DNA of 64,000 bases from Anaeramoeba flamelloides (lineage: Eukaryota > Metamonada > Anaeramoebidae): assembly GCA_027625915.1 (NCBI GenBank), contig JANTQA010000023.1:14756001-14820000 (forward strand), read 5' to 3'. Positions 36,836 to 49,538 of the stretch are shown here, piece by piece. Position 1 is the stretch's first letter, and the number at the start of each line of letters is the position of its first letter. A program made the translations under genes and the position numbers. Under the pieces are notes generated by a model. That model ran no database searches, was not told the origin of the DNA, and worked only from the letters and a program-made list of their open reading frames with translations.

Positions 36836-37560
36836 TTTGAAATGAGGAAACTAGTTTCCTCTTAAAGCCCTAATTTCTAAATTTTTGTTTAGAAATTTTC
36901 ATAAAGAGTCATAATTTTCTTTATCATTAACCAATGATTAAATAAATAATGAGTATTTATTTTGAATAATATCAAGAATATTATTCTTTAATTGTTTATT
37001 ATTATTATTTATTTTGAATTAATTCATTAATCCAAATTTTTCGATTTTTTCCATAGAATGGGCAGTCACAAAGAAAATGATCGATAACTTCTATTATTTC
37101 CTGATTAGAATGATTTTTACATAAGTTACAGAATTTAGTTTTTAATTTATTTTTATCATAAACATAAGAATATCTGTTTAGATAATTTGTGAAATTTCTT
37201 AATTTTAAAATGGAAGTTGAGCCTACCCATTTTAAATATTTTTGTTGTTTGTTGATATTGTTATTGTAATTAATAATTTTTAAATTTTCTAGACCTTTCC
37301 ACCCAGTAACTATTTATAATTAACTTTTGTCTAAAATTATTTAGGTCTACATTTAATAATTTTAAATTTCCTATTTCCCAATTAATATTTTCATCTTTTT
37401 TCTTGGAAAATATTAATTTTTGTGAAATGTGTTCAAAACCAAGAATTTATAATTTTTTTTTGAGTTTATATCTTCTTTTGTAGATTGATATTCTGGGTTG
37501 ATCAAGTTTAGCTTCAGTTTTATAAATTATTCTGGGAGATTGTAGATAAAAAAAATTTTT
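36836..37560 (-). mobile_element. LINE family B, 3' end
   Basis: Minus-strand frame of about 75 codons (roughly 37240-37010) reads LKLRNFTNYLNRYSY, then CNLCKNHSN, IDHFLCDC and PFYG: the CxxC...HxxxxC Zn-knuckle-like domain that follows the RT in LINEs. The upstream part is broken by stops. The element ends with a perfect 18-base palindrome GAGGAAACTAGTTTCCTC at 36844-36861, then an A-rich tail, here T-rich on the plus strand. 5'-truncated. Confidence 0.75.
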
Positions 37561-37967
37561 TTAATGTATTAGAAACAAATATTTCCAATTTTATTTATTT
37601 TAAAAAAAGTTTTTTAAAAGTAAAGAATTTATTTAAAAATTTGAAATATTTTACAAATAATCAAAAATTATAACATGTTATAAAAAATATTTTTGTTAAT
37701 TTTTTTTAGTCTAAAATCATAATATAAACAAGATTTTTGTTATAAAGATTTTATTTGATTGTTCTTAATTTTTTTTTTTTATTAGGTACATTGTATAAAA
37801 AAAAAAAATTCATTTTTGCCTTTTTTTAAGATTCCAAATAAAAAAACAGATAAGATTTTTAATTGCCAAAATTTAATGTTCATATTTATTGTTTAATACT
37901 GTATTAATATTTTAGTTCTTAATATTTATAAAGTCACTAAATATATTAAGACATTTCATTATTATCT

Positions 37968-38500
37968 AAACCCCAATTCAAAATTTTTAACACACCAAAA
38001 TTCGATTTGTGAAAAAAAAAACTTATTTAATCAATTCAAGAAAATTTACTAAATTAGAGCCATTCACTAATTGAAATGTTAACACTTTTTTTATAAATTA
38101 CAATACTCACAAAACAATAAATAAATAATTATCAATACAAATAAATCATGGGTGTGCTAAAAATTTTGGAGAGAGCAAAATAAAAAAAATGCATTGGTAA
38201 ATTTGTTTAAATTCTATTAGGAATTATTGATCGATCAAATCGTTGGATACTACCAACTAATTTTATTTGAGTTCTTTTATTTAAAAGAACTCTACTTTAA
38301 CATAATATCAATTGTTCAAAAAAGTTTTGAACGAAACATATAACGTAATTCAAACAATGGAATGAAAATCAAAAACTAAAAGATGAAAAAATGATTTTCA
38401 TATTTTACTAAATTCAAAATTATCTCAAATTTCAATGAAATTGTATTATTGTGATTGTTTGGAACGTTTTAGCTGTGTGGGATATATTGAATTTTAGTTT
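37968..38500 (+). mobile_element. 540-bp mariner-like MITE, copy 2 (subfamily a)
   Basis: Ends AAACCCCAATTCAAAATTTT and TATATTGAATTTTAGTTT form an imperfect TIR. ACACACC and TGTGTGG lie just inside. Full-length match to 10878-11417 in opposite orientation. Non-coding. Confidence 0.75.
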
Positions 38501-38604
38501 ACATTAAAAAAAAATGAACTCTTATTCCTTTAAGAGTTTCGTTTCCCTCTTAATTTGTCAATAATCTTAGTATGTCGGAATTGAAAGTAAATTTTTATTA
38601 TTAC

Positions 38605-39235
38605 TAGATTTTATTAAATAGCTCTAAAAAATCTATTTTAAATCTTGTTGCACAATAAATTATTACAACTTTTAACTATTGATAATTATTAAAACTTTGA
38701 AAACTTTTGGATATTTTTTCAATTATTCCCTTTTCAAAATATAACAAAATAGCAAATAGTAAAATAATAATATTCCTTGATTTAATAATTCATATGTTGA
38801 ACTTCCAAAAGTGACCATTTTTTCAAAATTTTTATTTCAAAGATTTACTCAATAATCATCAAACTAAAAACCCAAATAATGCTTACTTTAGTTGACTTTT
38901 TATAAAAACCAATTGGATTATCAATATATTTCTAATAATTCAGAAATAAATTGTCAAAAGAATCCATTCGTTTAAATGTTTATAAAAATTGTATTTTTTT
39001 GCATTTATATTTTTTTTCAAGACAAATTTGGGAAAGATATTTTGTAACTTTGGAGTCTGAACATTTATAATTCGATCTTTAAATTTAACTTTCAGGATAT
39101 AACAGATTTTTTTCGGAAAATTCTTTTGAATTTTTAACTTATATATCGATCATTTTTAATTGATAACTTCAACAAATATCACTCTTTCACCTAATCGAAT
39201 TTTTAAAAACATCCAAACCCATGAGTCAATAATTG
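38605..39235 (+). mobile_element. 650-bp TIR element D, copy 3
   Basis: Starts in TAGCTCTAAAAAATCTATTT and ends with CTAATCGAATTTTTAAAAAC and ATCCAAACCCATGAG. These match the right end of the 59972-60633 copy (CTAATCCATTTTTTATAGAC, ATTTGAACCATG). It ends about 100 bases upstream of the transporter start codon. Confidence 0.55.
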
Positions 39236-39335
39236 GATTTAAATTCAACAACACAATTTAGTTTTAGATTTTTCTAGGTCTAACATCATCCTTGAAGTTC
39301 TCATTTTTTTTTACTTTAAGAAATAATTTTTCATA

Positions 39336-42300
39336 ATGTCAGATAGTGGTTTTGAAACCTTTTCTCCTTACTCAGACTCTGATCCTTTACCGTCAACAGG
39401 ATCTTATGATAAGAAAAACTCTGAAAATAGTTCTTACGAAGATCATCTTCTGAACCAATCAAGTGGTTCTGGAATGGAAAATGAAGTCGATCAAAACAAG
39501 AAATGTAAAGGAAAGGATTCCAATAAAACTTGCGCAGAATTCCAATGCCCACTTGCTGCTGTAATTGGTTTTTTAGGTTTAGCATTGGGATCATTTATTA
39601 TTGCACTCCTTACAATGGGAACATCTATTAATGAATGTAAACCAATTTAATCCTTTGATTTGAGATTTCTTTTTTCAAAACAGAACTTTTTTTCTCCTTT
39701 TTCTTTTTCTTTTTCTTTTTTCTTTTTTTTTTTTGTTTGTTTTTTCAAAAACACCTCTCTTATTTTTCAGAAACAAACACCACTGAATTCCGACCTGTAA
39801 TCCTTTTATTATTTGTTTTTTGTTGCAATGTCATTTTTTTTTTGTCAAAACAAAAGATCGAAAAAAGAAACGAAGGCAAAAGTAAGAATGAATTATTTGC
39901 AACATTCAAAATTAAACAATAATGTTATTCAAAATTAAAACCCATTCTTTTGTTCACAGCTTCTTTAAAAATTTGTGAGCTCTGTAAAATGAGAAAACAA
40001 ATCAAATCACATCATTACCAAATCGTAAAAATACAATGTTTGTAACTGTTATCAATAAAAAAGTTCAACAAACCATAGAGAACAGTTTAATGCAGAACTT
40101 TTTAAACATTGAATTTTAACTTTTTGAAAAGATTTTAATGCAAACTTAAAGCTTAGCAAGAGAAAAGTGTCTCCAATTTACCACTTTTTGTCTCTTATTT
40201 TTAAATTTTTTTTTGTTTTGAAAATGAAAAACAACCAAGATCATTCAGCCAAACAAAAAAAAAAAAAAAAACAGTTTTTCAAAATAAATTTTTGAGCCTT
40301 TTATTTTTTTACTTGTGTTTTGAAGAAAACCACAAAGAAGTAATTGAAACACAATTGGGTTATTCTTCAAAACAATGTTATTAACATTTTGAAAATTTGG
40401 TTTTTGGAATAATGATGTCAAAAAGCAAAGACCGTTTTCACAATAAAATAAAAGTTTGAAAAGCAACCATGTTGTCATAGAAAAGTTCGTCCGTAATACA
40501 CACCATAATACAATTACAGTCTTGTTTAGAAGGACAAAATTATCTCTTCATAAAACCGTTTTTTTTTCACTTTAATTGTGTTTTCAATTTAAAATATGAA
40601 CTTTTTAAAAAACAAGTATCAGAAAACTATCTATATTGTTGTTGAGTTGGAATGTTTAAATTTAATGGTTTAAGAAATTGAACCCAAAAGGTGAATGATA
40701 AACTCCATGATAGGCTTTTTTCAATTCATAAAAAATGTTGCAACAAAGACAAGTTAATAAAAACAAAAAAAAGTTTTCAAAAACATAAAAAGTATGAGAA
40801 TGCACAATAATCATTTTTTGTTTCAATTTTAAATGATTATTTCATCACATTTAAATCAACAATTTTCATGAAAATTGCAAACTTGTATTTACTCAATGAT
40901 ATTTTTTTTATTTTTATGGTTGATTTATCTGAAAATAAATCATAAAACAAAGAAAACCAAAGTTTATTATTTTATTACATTTAACTCAATTGTATTCTTT
41001 AATATTAGAAAACAATCACTAAAAATAAATTGAATATCAGTTAGATTCGCAAAAGAGTAATGATACTTTAAGGATGAAATAATTTACTAAACCAAAACTC
41101 AATTATTAAAAATGAAAATATCATGATGGCAAAAATTTTCGTTGGCTAACAAATTCTTCCAAACTCTCTCGAGACACAAACAGAACTTCTTTATAAAACC
41201 ATCCTTTCAATAATAATTTAAAAAAAAAAAAATTCTGAGTTTATTTATTGATGGAAGAAGTGTAAATTACACTCTAGATGTTCCTTTTACTTAAATTTCC
41301 TCAAAGCTAATTTTAAGCTTAAAATCCTAGATTTCACGATTGTTCAAGGGAAAGAAATAACTAAATTTTTTTTATGTTTAAAAAGCAAAAGTAAAAAATT
41401 GAAAAGGAAAAAAGGAAAAAAAATTGAAATTTAAAAAGGGTTTATAAGAAGCAATTGATAAAAGATCAAAAAAAAAATAAAAAACAATGCTATCTTTAAT
41501 TAAGGAATCCCAAAATCACAGTCATGATACTTTTGGTTGATTTAATTTAATTTGATAATTGATCATGAATGTTCACTTGGGGATCTGTTGTTTAATTGTT
41601 GTATTTTCTTTTTTTTTTTTGATCTGATTTGCTTAAAACCTTTGATCATTTTTAGGCTTTGCTTTTTCGTTGTTATTTTCAAGTTACTCATACTTTCGTG
41701 TTTCAGTGTCATAATATTAGCAAGTAACCACTTAGATCTTTTTCCTTTGAAACTCTTCTTCCCAATATAAAGAAGATTCAGCCAGTGGAAAAATAGAAAA
41801 AAATCAAAATTTTCTGAGTTAAGGATAGATTCTTTTATGATCCTAGAATAATATTTAAATTTTATTTATTATATTTTTTAAATTTAGAATAAATTATTTT
41901 ATCTAGCAAAGAAGTTTTTATGGATTTAATTACAAAGTATTAACAGGAATTAAATTATTTTTTAAACAATTTTTTTTTTTTGTTTTTTCAATTATTTTTT
42001 ATTGCTTGAATCAAAGTTTTAGATAATTATTCATATTAAACTTTTACATTTCACCGAAATAAATTAATTTCATTTTTCCCTTGATTTAATATTTTTTGAA
42101 ATTTAATCTGAAAAAAAAAATGAAAATCAGTAATATATCTTTTTTATGTATTTTTTTAATCATCAAATTAACAAAAATTTTTAAACGAGTTATTATTAAT
42201 AAATCAATGTATTGTGTTTTGAATTACCATTATTCTAATAAAATTTCTAATTTAAAAAATTCAAAAAAAAAATTAAATCTTTAAATCAATGATAAAGATA

Positions 42301-45300
42301 TAAAAGTGGCAGAAGAACCCTTCTGTTTCAAAATATTTTTTGTGAAAGGAATTATTTTAAAATTCATTCAAACAAATTTTCCTTATTTGAATTAATAGAG
42401 AAGAAAAATAAAAGCAGGGTGTGATTAAAATGATTAATATGTGAATTTTATTAAATTTTAATTTTAAATGTTGACAAAAGTAAGATCAAACAGAAAACAT
42501 TTACAGAAAAATGAAAAAGGTTTAAATAAAACAACAAAAATATATTGACACTTATTAATTTCTTTTTTATATTAACTTTTTTTCTGTCAAAGTTTCCCAA
42601 AAAAATTTCCAAATATCAATTATTTTTTTATAAATTACATTTGAAGAATAAAGAAGATAAATAAGTAGAATAATACACTTTAGAGAATAGTTGATTTACA
42701 TATGAAGTAAATCTAAAAAATCAATATATTTTCTTAATAAATGAAAAAATAAAATTCTTTAAATAGCCTAAATAAAAAAAACATTATTAATTCTGATCTT
42801 CAATTGAAGATCTAAAGAAAATTTCAATAAAAATATATATGATTTCTTTCCAATCATTATCACACTTTCAATAACATTTGAATAACAAGTTTTTACCTAG
42901 TTACTATAGATCTTGTGATAAAAAAAAAAATTGCCAATAAATTAAGGATCAAAATAAAATAGATAAAAAAAAAAAGTAAAATGAAAAAAAAATATAAGTA
43001 ACAAAATTTTCCAAATAAATTTTTTTCTTTTATCGTTTCAAAACCTTTTAAAACATGTAATTTCTTCGTTACAACAGTGCCCATTTGACTGGAAAAGGGT
43101 TGAAATTAGGATATATTTTCACAAAAATATTTTTTTACCACAAAATCACCACTTTATGAGACTATTATTATTTTTTATAAAATTATTTTTTTGACTACTT
43201 TTTACAAAACCAATTGTTTAGATGTTATTTTAAAATAATAAAGATTTCTAATTTTATCTTTAATCCCTTATGGTTGAAAAACATTTAAAAAATAAAAAAT
43301 AATATTTAAAAAAATTTATTTCAAATAGTTCATAAAACTTATATTTGGAGAGTTATTTGTCTTTAATTTTTTCTTGATTTTTTCTAAAAATCTAAATGAG
43401 ATTTTTTTTTGTTTCTCATTTGGAAATTATTAATAGTTTCATTTCAATAATTTTTCATTAAAGTAAACAAAATTGGTTTTTTTACAATTCCTTTGTGGAA
43501 AATTATAGAAAAAATTTACTTATTGATCAAACCAAAACTACTTAAAATACAAACTGAAAAGAAAAAAAAAAGGTATTTTTTTTTTTGATGAAATAAAAAT
43601 ATTTATTAAATAATATTTAAAATGTAATTTTTTTTCAATTTATTTTCTGATAGTTTTTCTTTTATAATTGGATTCAATGTATCAACATTTGATTAAACCA
43701 CTTAAGAAGCCCAAAATCAATTTTCCTGATTTCCAAATTCTTTAACGGAAATTTTTTATATTTTTACTTATTTGAAATTGAATTTGATTTTTTCTTTTTC
43801 ATTTTTCATCTTTTTCTATTATCTGCTGAAAAGAAAATGAGTACAATTGAATTCATAAACAATTGATCAAAAACAAGTTTAACAAGTTTTAAACAAAAAT
43901 GAGCCTATAATGTTCTAACTTGCTTTTTACTCAACAAAATTATTTATTTATTTTTGATTAAATTTCCCATTTCAGATTTCAACAAAAAAATCTTCAACTT
44001 CGTCTAAAGTTTTAGATGATTTGATAATTAGACTTTAAATTGATAAAATTGGAAAAATTTAAACGATTTTTTGGAAAATAACAATCCAATTGTAAAAAAA
44101 ATTCGAAAGTTCTCAAAAGATTATTGTTTAATAGCTTCTCAAAAAAAACAATTTGTAAAAATAAAAATATTTTTTCAGATACAAAAATGAAAAAAAATAA
44201 CTAGTTCTATAATTACTATTATTTGAGTTTTAAATTGGTCAAATTTCTTTTTAAAATCCATTTTTCTTTTTAATAAATTTTTTTTTATTTTTTTTCTACT
44301 TTTTTGATAAAATCTTGTAATATATATATATATATATATATTCTGATTGTTTAACATTTAATCAAAAAGATATACAAATCAACAAGTTATAATTTTTTAA
44401 ACCAAAAATCGTGCTTATACTTCATGGAATCACTAATTCTTTCGAGAAACAATCTGATCCATTTGAAATATTTTTTGTCTATTCTAAAAAACTGAACCTG
44501 AATAAGAATTGGAACAAAATACATCTCAATTTATTGAGTTGGTTCCAATTATTGAGAGAATTGCTAAACTGTCACTAGATTTAATAATATACATAATGTT
44601 AAATTAGGGATTTTGGAAGTATTCTCTAGAATTTCATCCACCACCTTCCAGTATAGGGTGACTGCTGTAGAACATACCAGTTTTCCAAAATTTCACAGAA
44701 TGAACCTAAATTGTCGATTTTACTCTGTTTTTTTAAACTAAAAAAAAAAAAATAATAATAAAAGTTCCTAGGTTTTACGCAATTCATATGTATTTAATTA
44801 AAATCAAAGATTTTATTCATTAATTTTAAATTCTGGAAAACTTAACGACAAACATAATGAATTTAGTGTTCACTTTTTTAAGGCAATAAAATTAAAATTA
44901 AAATAAAAGATATTAATAAACATATGTTGAATTATAAATTCTTGAAATAAATACTTGGTCTAATGAAATGAAAAGAATTCTATACCCTTTAAAATAAAAA
45001 CATCACATTTATTTTAATTAATTCTTTGTTTATCAAAAAAAAAAATAATGAAAAAACAGTTTTGATTATCTTAATTTTGAGTGAAAAGAAAAGAAATATT
45101 CTTTTCTAAAAAAATAATTTACCTTTATTATTCAGGAACTTCTATTATTAATTCTGAAAGAATAAGCATTTATATTCTGTCATCTTTGCTTGCAAATTCT
45201 TAATAGTTTTATTATTATTATTTGATTTAAAGATGTATAATAATAAGAATTTCAAAGTATTATTTATTAAAAAACAGTATTTAAAACCTTTTTTTTTCCA

Positions 45301-45844
45301 TTTATTTTTTTTTTTCTATTTTTTATAAATATATTTTAATTTAATAGCAAAAAATTCAATTTGGTTGATAATTCTACCAGCGGTATTTTCTGGATTGGGT
45401 CTTATTGTAGCTAGTCTCAGAAAGGCAAAACTTGAAATAATTATTTTTACTCTTGTAACAATTTTTTTTATTGGATGTTCATTGGTATGGAAATATGAAT
45501 TTTGGAATACATCTGATTTTGAAAAATCAACTGGTGTAATCATTTTTGGTGTCTTTTTGATAATTTTACTTATTTTGTTAACTGTGCTATTGTTTGCAAC
45601 ATTAGTTGTTAACCAGCCACTTTTTGGTACAATCCTTTCTCTGAACACTGGAATTTTCTTTTTAATATTCAGAGTATTTTCTGGTACACATAATTTATTA
45701 GTAGGAAATATCTTATTATTAACAACTCTTCTTAGTTTATACTTAATGGCAGCAACTTTTTTTAATAAATTAGCTGGCAAAGAAATTCTTAAAATTGGTA
45801 ATCCAGTGGTTGTTTGTAAAAAATGCAAAAAATGTGAGAAATAA
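39336..45844 (+). CDS. Probable GPR1/FUN34/YaaH-family transporter (gene model uncertain)
   Basis: Proposed exons: 39336-39634, 39771-39821 and 45348-45844. Exon 1 gives a Ser/Asp-rich cytosolic N-terminus (1-66) and a first membrane segment beginning CPLAAVIGFLGLALGS, comparable with the NPAPLGL start of the family. The last exon carries the remaining helices. SGLGLIVASLRKAKLE corresponds to the family's GG..Q...G..E...GNTF region, and FSGTHNLL...LYLMAATFFNKLAGKEIL matches the usual end. It terminates in a short Lys/Cys tail. Known members carry acetate, succinate or ammonium-linked flux across the plasma or organelle membrane. Oddity: joining exon 1 to exon 2 at the only GT/AG pair is in phase but makes TAA at the junction, and the exon 2 donor (GTTGCA) is weak. 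The gene may therefore be broken, use another small exon, or contain a sequence error. The 5.5-kb intron holds repeats. Alternative: an unrelated multi-pass protein. Confidence 0.6.
41253..41803 (-). mobile_element. SINE-like element with LINE A tail, copy 2
   Basis: In the long transporter intron. Same body and LINE A terminus (GAAGAAGTGTAAATTACACT on the plus strand) as 29936-30482, with moderate divergence. Confidence 0.65.
44320..44341. repeat. (TA)n microsatellite
   Basis: About eleven TA units in the transporter intron. Confidence 0.9.
44675..44870. mobile_element. Modular palindrome element H7, decayed
   Basis: AAAATCAAAGATTTTATTCA, TTTTAAATTCTGGAAAACTT and AACGAC preserve the second half of a type-2 palindrome, and TTCCTAGGTTTT a linker. 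Much more diverged than the other copies. Confidence 0.45.
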
Positions 45845-45977
45845 GATGTTTCAATAACAAATATTTACTTGATTTTATTAAAAAATACAAAAGCTCAGAT
45901 TAAATTATTATTCTTTGGAAATTGGTTTTTAGGAATAAAAGAAATTTAACAAAAATATGAAATATATTCTTTATTAA

Positions 45978-45984
<7 letters not shown>

Positions 45985-46009
<25 letters not shown>
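45985..46009. repeat. (TA)n microsatellite
   Basis: About twelve TA units, just downstream of the transporter gene. Confidence 0.9.
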
Positions 46010-46285
46010 TTTTTTGATATGAAGTTAATTCTATTAATCATTTAAACTTTATTTTAATTTTTTAATTTTTTTCATATTTATAACTTATTTTTCATTTGAG
46101 AATAAACTCCTTCTTTTTAAACAATTTTTTTTTTTTTAACTTTTTGATAATAATTTTATCACATTTTTAAGACTTTATAAGATCACTTGAAACAAAATTA
46201 AAACATACTTAAATTCAAAATTTTGAAATCAAAGAATAAAAAATGTAATATTTTTGATTTGTTTTTAAGGAGAAATTATTAAAAT

Positions 46286-46815
46286 AAACCCCAATTCAAA
46301 ATTTTTAACCCACCAAAATTCAATTTTTGAAAATAAATTATTATTTAATCGTTTCCCAAGGAAATACCAAATTAGAATCATTCAATAATTGGAATGTTTA
46401 ACAATTTTTTATAAATTAAAATACTCACAAAACAAAAAACCAATAATTATCAATATAAATATTATCGGTATGTTAAAAATTTGGAGATAAGAAACAAAAA
46501 AATGCATTGTTAAATTTGTCTAAATTCTATTTGGAAGATTGATCGGTCAAATGGTTAGATACCATTAACTAATTGTATTTGGGTTCTTCTATTTAAAAAA
46601 CTCAACTTTAGCCTTCTATCAACCATCGAAAAAAATTTTCAGATCTAACAAAACAGATTACCTAACCGGAAAAAATTGAAATGAAAACAAAAAAATTCAT
46701 AAAACAAAAAATGATACAATATTTTATTGTAAAATCAAAATTATTATCGAATTGAATGTTAAGTGAAGTATGATTATTCTTCCAATAGTCAAAACTGTGT
46801 CTTAAATTTTCCAAA
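46286..46815 (+). mobile_element. 540-bp mariner-like MITE, copy 3
   Basis: Left end AAACCCCAATTCAAAATTTT as in subfamily a. The internal block TTTTCAGATCTAACAAAACA and GATTACCTAACCGG is identical to the 49539 copy of subfamily b. The right end (AAAACTGTGTC...CCAAATTT) is intermediate between the two. Confidence 0.7.
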
Positions 46816-47170
46816 TTTAGCATATAAAGAAAAATCAAACCTATTAATCTCATGTACAATTATGTGAAGTAGTATTTGTTATATTATTTGCAATGGGGTA
46901 ATTTGTAAAACTTTTTATTATTGATAATTAAACTTTGTTTCAAAAACTAACAATAAAAACAATAATTGAAGAAGAAAAATAACATTGAGTGTGACATTGA
47001 AAATCTTTATTTATATGTCTTCTATGTTTTAAATGAGATATTGTGGAAACCAAAACTCTCTTTTTGTTTCGCTGTACCATAAAAATTAGATTAAAGACAA
47101 ATAATAATTATTCAAAATAAAAATTGGAACATTTTTTTCATTTTTCCATTTATAATAGCACGAAAGCAAA

Positions 47171-48942
47171 ATGGAGAGCCCAAAACAACCTTCTTCCCCC
47201 GAAGAATTATTAAATTTTTTTACAACCCATGAATTAATCATTCCTTTTGCGCAATCCATTCGTGAAATCATTGAAGCTTTCCCTTCATATACAACAGAGA
47301 TCGAGCAGCCAATAGATCTTATCACGATCTCAGACAATTTACGAAGTGGGAAATATACAACAATGAATGATCTTGCTGATGATCTACGACTGATGTTTAA
47401 AAACGCAATGGTGTAAGTTTGATGCAAAATTCTTTTTCTTCTTCATCACATTTTGCTCTCTAATTTTTTCATCAAAAAAAAAAACAAAATTCAAGAATTC
47501 AATTTATTAACGATCCCTTTTTAACAAAAATAAAAATAAACTATTTATTACTTTTTGGCTTTTTATTTTTGGTAATCTAAAAAAAAACAAAGCTTTAATT
47601 CTCCTGAATTGGAAGTGTATAAAGCAGCTGAAACTTTACTTGTGATCTTAGAAGAAAAAATAACACCAAAAAAAAAGAACTCTCCCGTTTATAAACCCAA
47701 ATCAAGTTCTGATGAGGAATATGAACCAAATTTAAAAAAAATTTCTTCTCGAAGGATCACTAGAAGCGCCTCTACTCAATTTGAAATAAGTGATCGATCA
47801 TTTGAACCAAATCTAAGGACAAATAATTCGGATGATGAAGATGATGATGATGATTTTGTTCTCAGTAAGAGTAGAAAAAGAAACAAAAGTAAGCTGTCAA
47901 GGGAACAAAGTGTTAATCGTCATCGCAAAAGAAGACACAAAAAGTCAAAAAGAAAAAGTCGTGATCGGAAAAGGAGGCACAGACACCGACACAAAAAAAA
48001 AAAGAAAAATCCAAAAAAACAAGAAAAAGCAATTGAGGAAGAAAACATTGAAATCCAAGAAAAAGTAAAAGTTCCTCTTCAAGAAATCAAAAAGAATCTT
48101 AAAGTAATTGAAAGAATTGGAATTGACTATAAAATTGGAAACAAATCTCATTATGTTTATCAAGCCCACAAATATGCAGAAAATTTAGCATTTGATTTGT
48201 TTTCCATTTTACAGAATATTGATTTTGAAAAAAAAGATGCAATCAAGCAAAAAAAAAAAAAAAAAGGCCTAATAAGACCCATTCACACAATCAAACAGAA
48301 GTAGAAACCGAACCAAACCCAAATGATAATAATAATGATGATGATATCAATAAATCTCGCAATGTAGATATGGACATCAACACCACATCATCATTAATTG
48401 AAACAAATCCAATTTACGAAACAACAACTCAATTAAATCTAAAATCAAAGATCAAAAAAAAATTAAAAGCACAAAAAACCAAAAAAAAAACATTAAGCCC
48501 ATACCCAATCCTTACTTGTGGGAAAATGAGAATTGAAAAAAATAATAATTATCAAATTGGAAAAGTGCCGTTTTATATTCCAGAATCTTCTTTCCAAAAT
48601 AAATTACATTCAAATTTAGAAAATGAAATTAAAAATTTAAAATCAAATTTAGATTTTGAAAAAACACAGTTTGAACAAGGTATCATAAATGGTGAAAATT
48701 CAGTGCCAAGTTCACCAGAAATTGACCACAAACTGGGGCTTAATGAAATTGTTAGTCTTGCTCCTGAAATTCCTCAACTTAATTCAAAGGGCTTGAGTAA
48801 AATTTTTGAAATTATTGTCGAGGATAATCCTTTATTAGCAGGGAAAAATAACATAGAGATCGATCTTGCTTCCATTTCAGACATTAGTATTAAAAAAATT
48901 AAAAATTATTTGATGAAACGAAAAAAGACAATTTTCGATTAA
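47171..48942 (+). CDS. Bromodomain-NET (BET-like) chromatin protein, frame broken in an A17 run
   Basis: Exon 1 is 47171-47412 and exon 2 starts at 47593 (donor GTAAGT; the split codon gives V-F-N). A single bromodomain at about residues 20-105 has PIDLITISDNLRSGKY and NAMVFNSPELEVYKAA, with the acetyl-lysine-binding Asn in FNSP. A Ser/Asp stretch and a very basic Arg/His/Lys region follow. The frame closes at 48304, but the -1 frame is open from the A17 run at 48249-48265 to 48942. That frame encodes a C-terminal segment with SKGLSKIFEIIVEDN and IEIDLASISDISIKKIKNYL, resembling the extraterminal NET domain of BET proteins. Bromodomain plus NET is the BET design: binding acetylated histones and recruiting transcription factors. 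I read this as one gene with a homopolymer length error or a slippage-dependent frame; a recent pseudogene is less likely because both parts are well kept. Confidence 0.8.
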
Positions 48943-49068
48943 AATTTATCAATTCCAATTTTTAATCATTATCACAATAAAGGCATTAATTTAACATGAT
49001 TTGATTTTATATAAAAAGACTTTTTATCTTCTTTTTGAATTTTTATATTTCTTTTTTATACCATGTTG

Positions 49069-49130
49069 ATTATATATATATGTGTGTGTGTGTGTATGTG
49101 TGTGTTCATGCATGTATGTATATGTATATT
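49069..49130. repeat. TA/TG/TATG microsatellite
   Basis: Compound run of TA, then TG, then TATG/CATG units just after the bromodomain gene. Confidence 0.85.
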
Positions 49131-49538
49131 GATTTTATTTTACTGTTAACTTTATATATAAATATTAATTTTGAATAATATCAACACCTTTTATTTTTAT
49201 TTTTATTTTTTTTCTAAAATATTAGAAAAGTTAAAATAATTATTTGGGGAAGTTAATTATTTCACAATCTTAATCTATTTTTTTGCAATGGATTAATAAA
49301 CATTATTAATGTATTTGTTTTTTTTTTTAATTTATTAGACATCTGATATAAATACAAATTCTACAAATGTGAGAAAAAAATAAACTCCATTTTACTCAAA
49401 GTGATCCCAGCCAAAAATGAAAAATTCACTTTTTTTTTGAAGAACCAACCAAACTACTATTGTTTAGAGATAAGGGAAATAATAAACTTGGGATTAGAGT
49501 CTGGATTCAAAAAAGAAATATCTTCACAAACGAAACCC

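Larger units (their letters stand above)
35588..39335. other. Intergenic region rich in mobile remnants
   Basis: No host gene is supported. Holds a hairpin element, a decayed SINE-like copy, a LINE family B 3' end, a 540-bp MITE and a 650-bp TIR element, listed separately. The last 100 bases before 39336 must contain the transporter gene's promoter or 5' UTR. Confidence 0.6.
45845..47170. other. Intergenic DNA
   Basis: No gene supported. Contains a (TA)n run at 45985-46009 and a 540-bp MITE at 46286-46815. The 350 bases before 47171 must hold the bromodomain gene promoter; no motif stands out. Confidence 0.6.

Noticed and set aside
39737-39922. 61-codon frame as a separate gene
   Set aside because: Its middle part is better read as exon 2 of the transporter gene; the rest runs past a plausible donor into intron.
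45316-45828. 170-codon minus-strand frame
   Set aside because: Shadow of the last transporter exon, which shows membrane-helix and family patterns on the plus strand.
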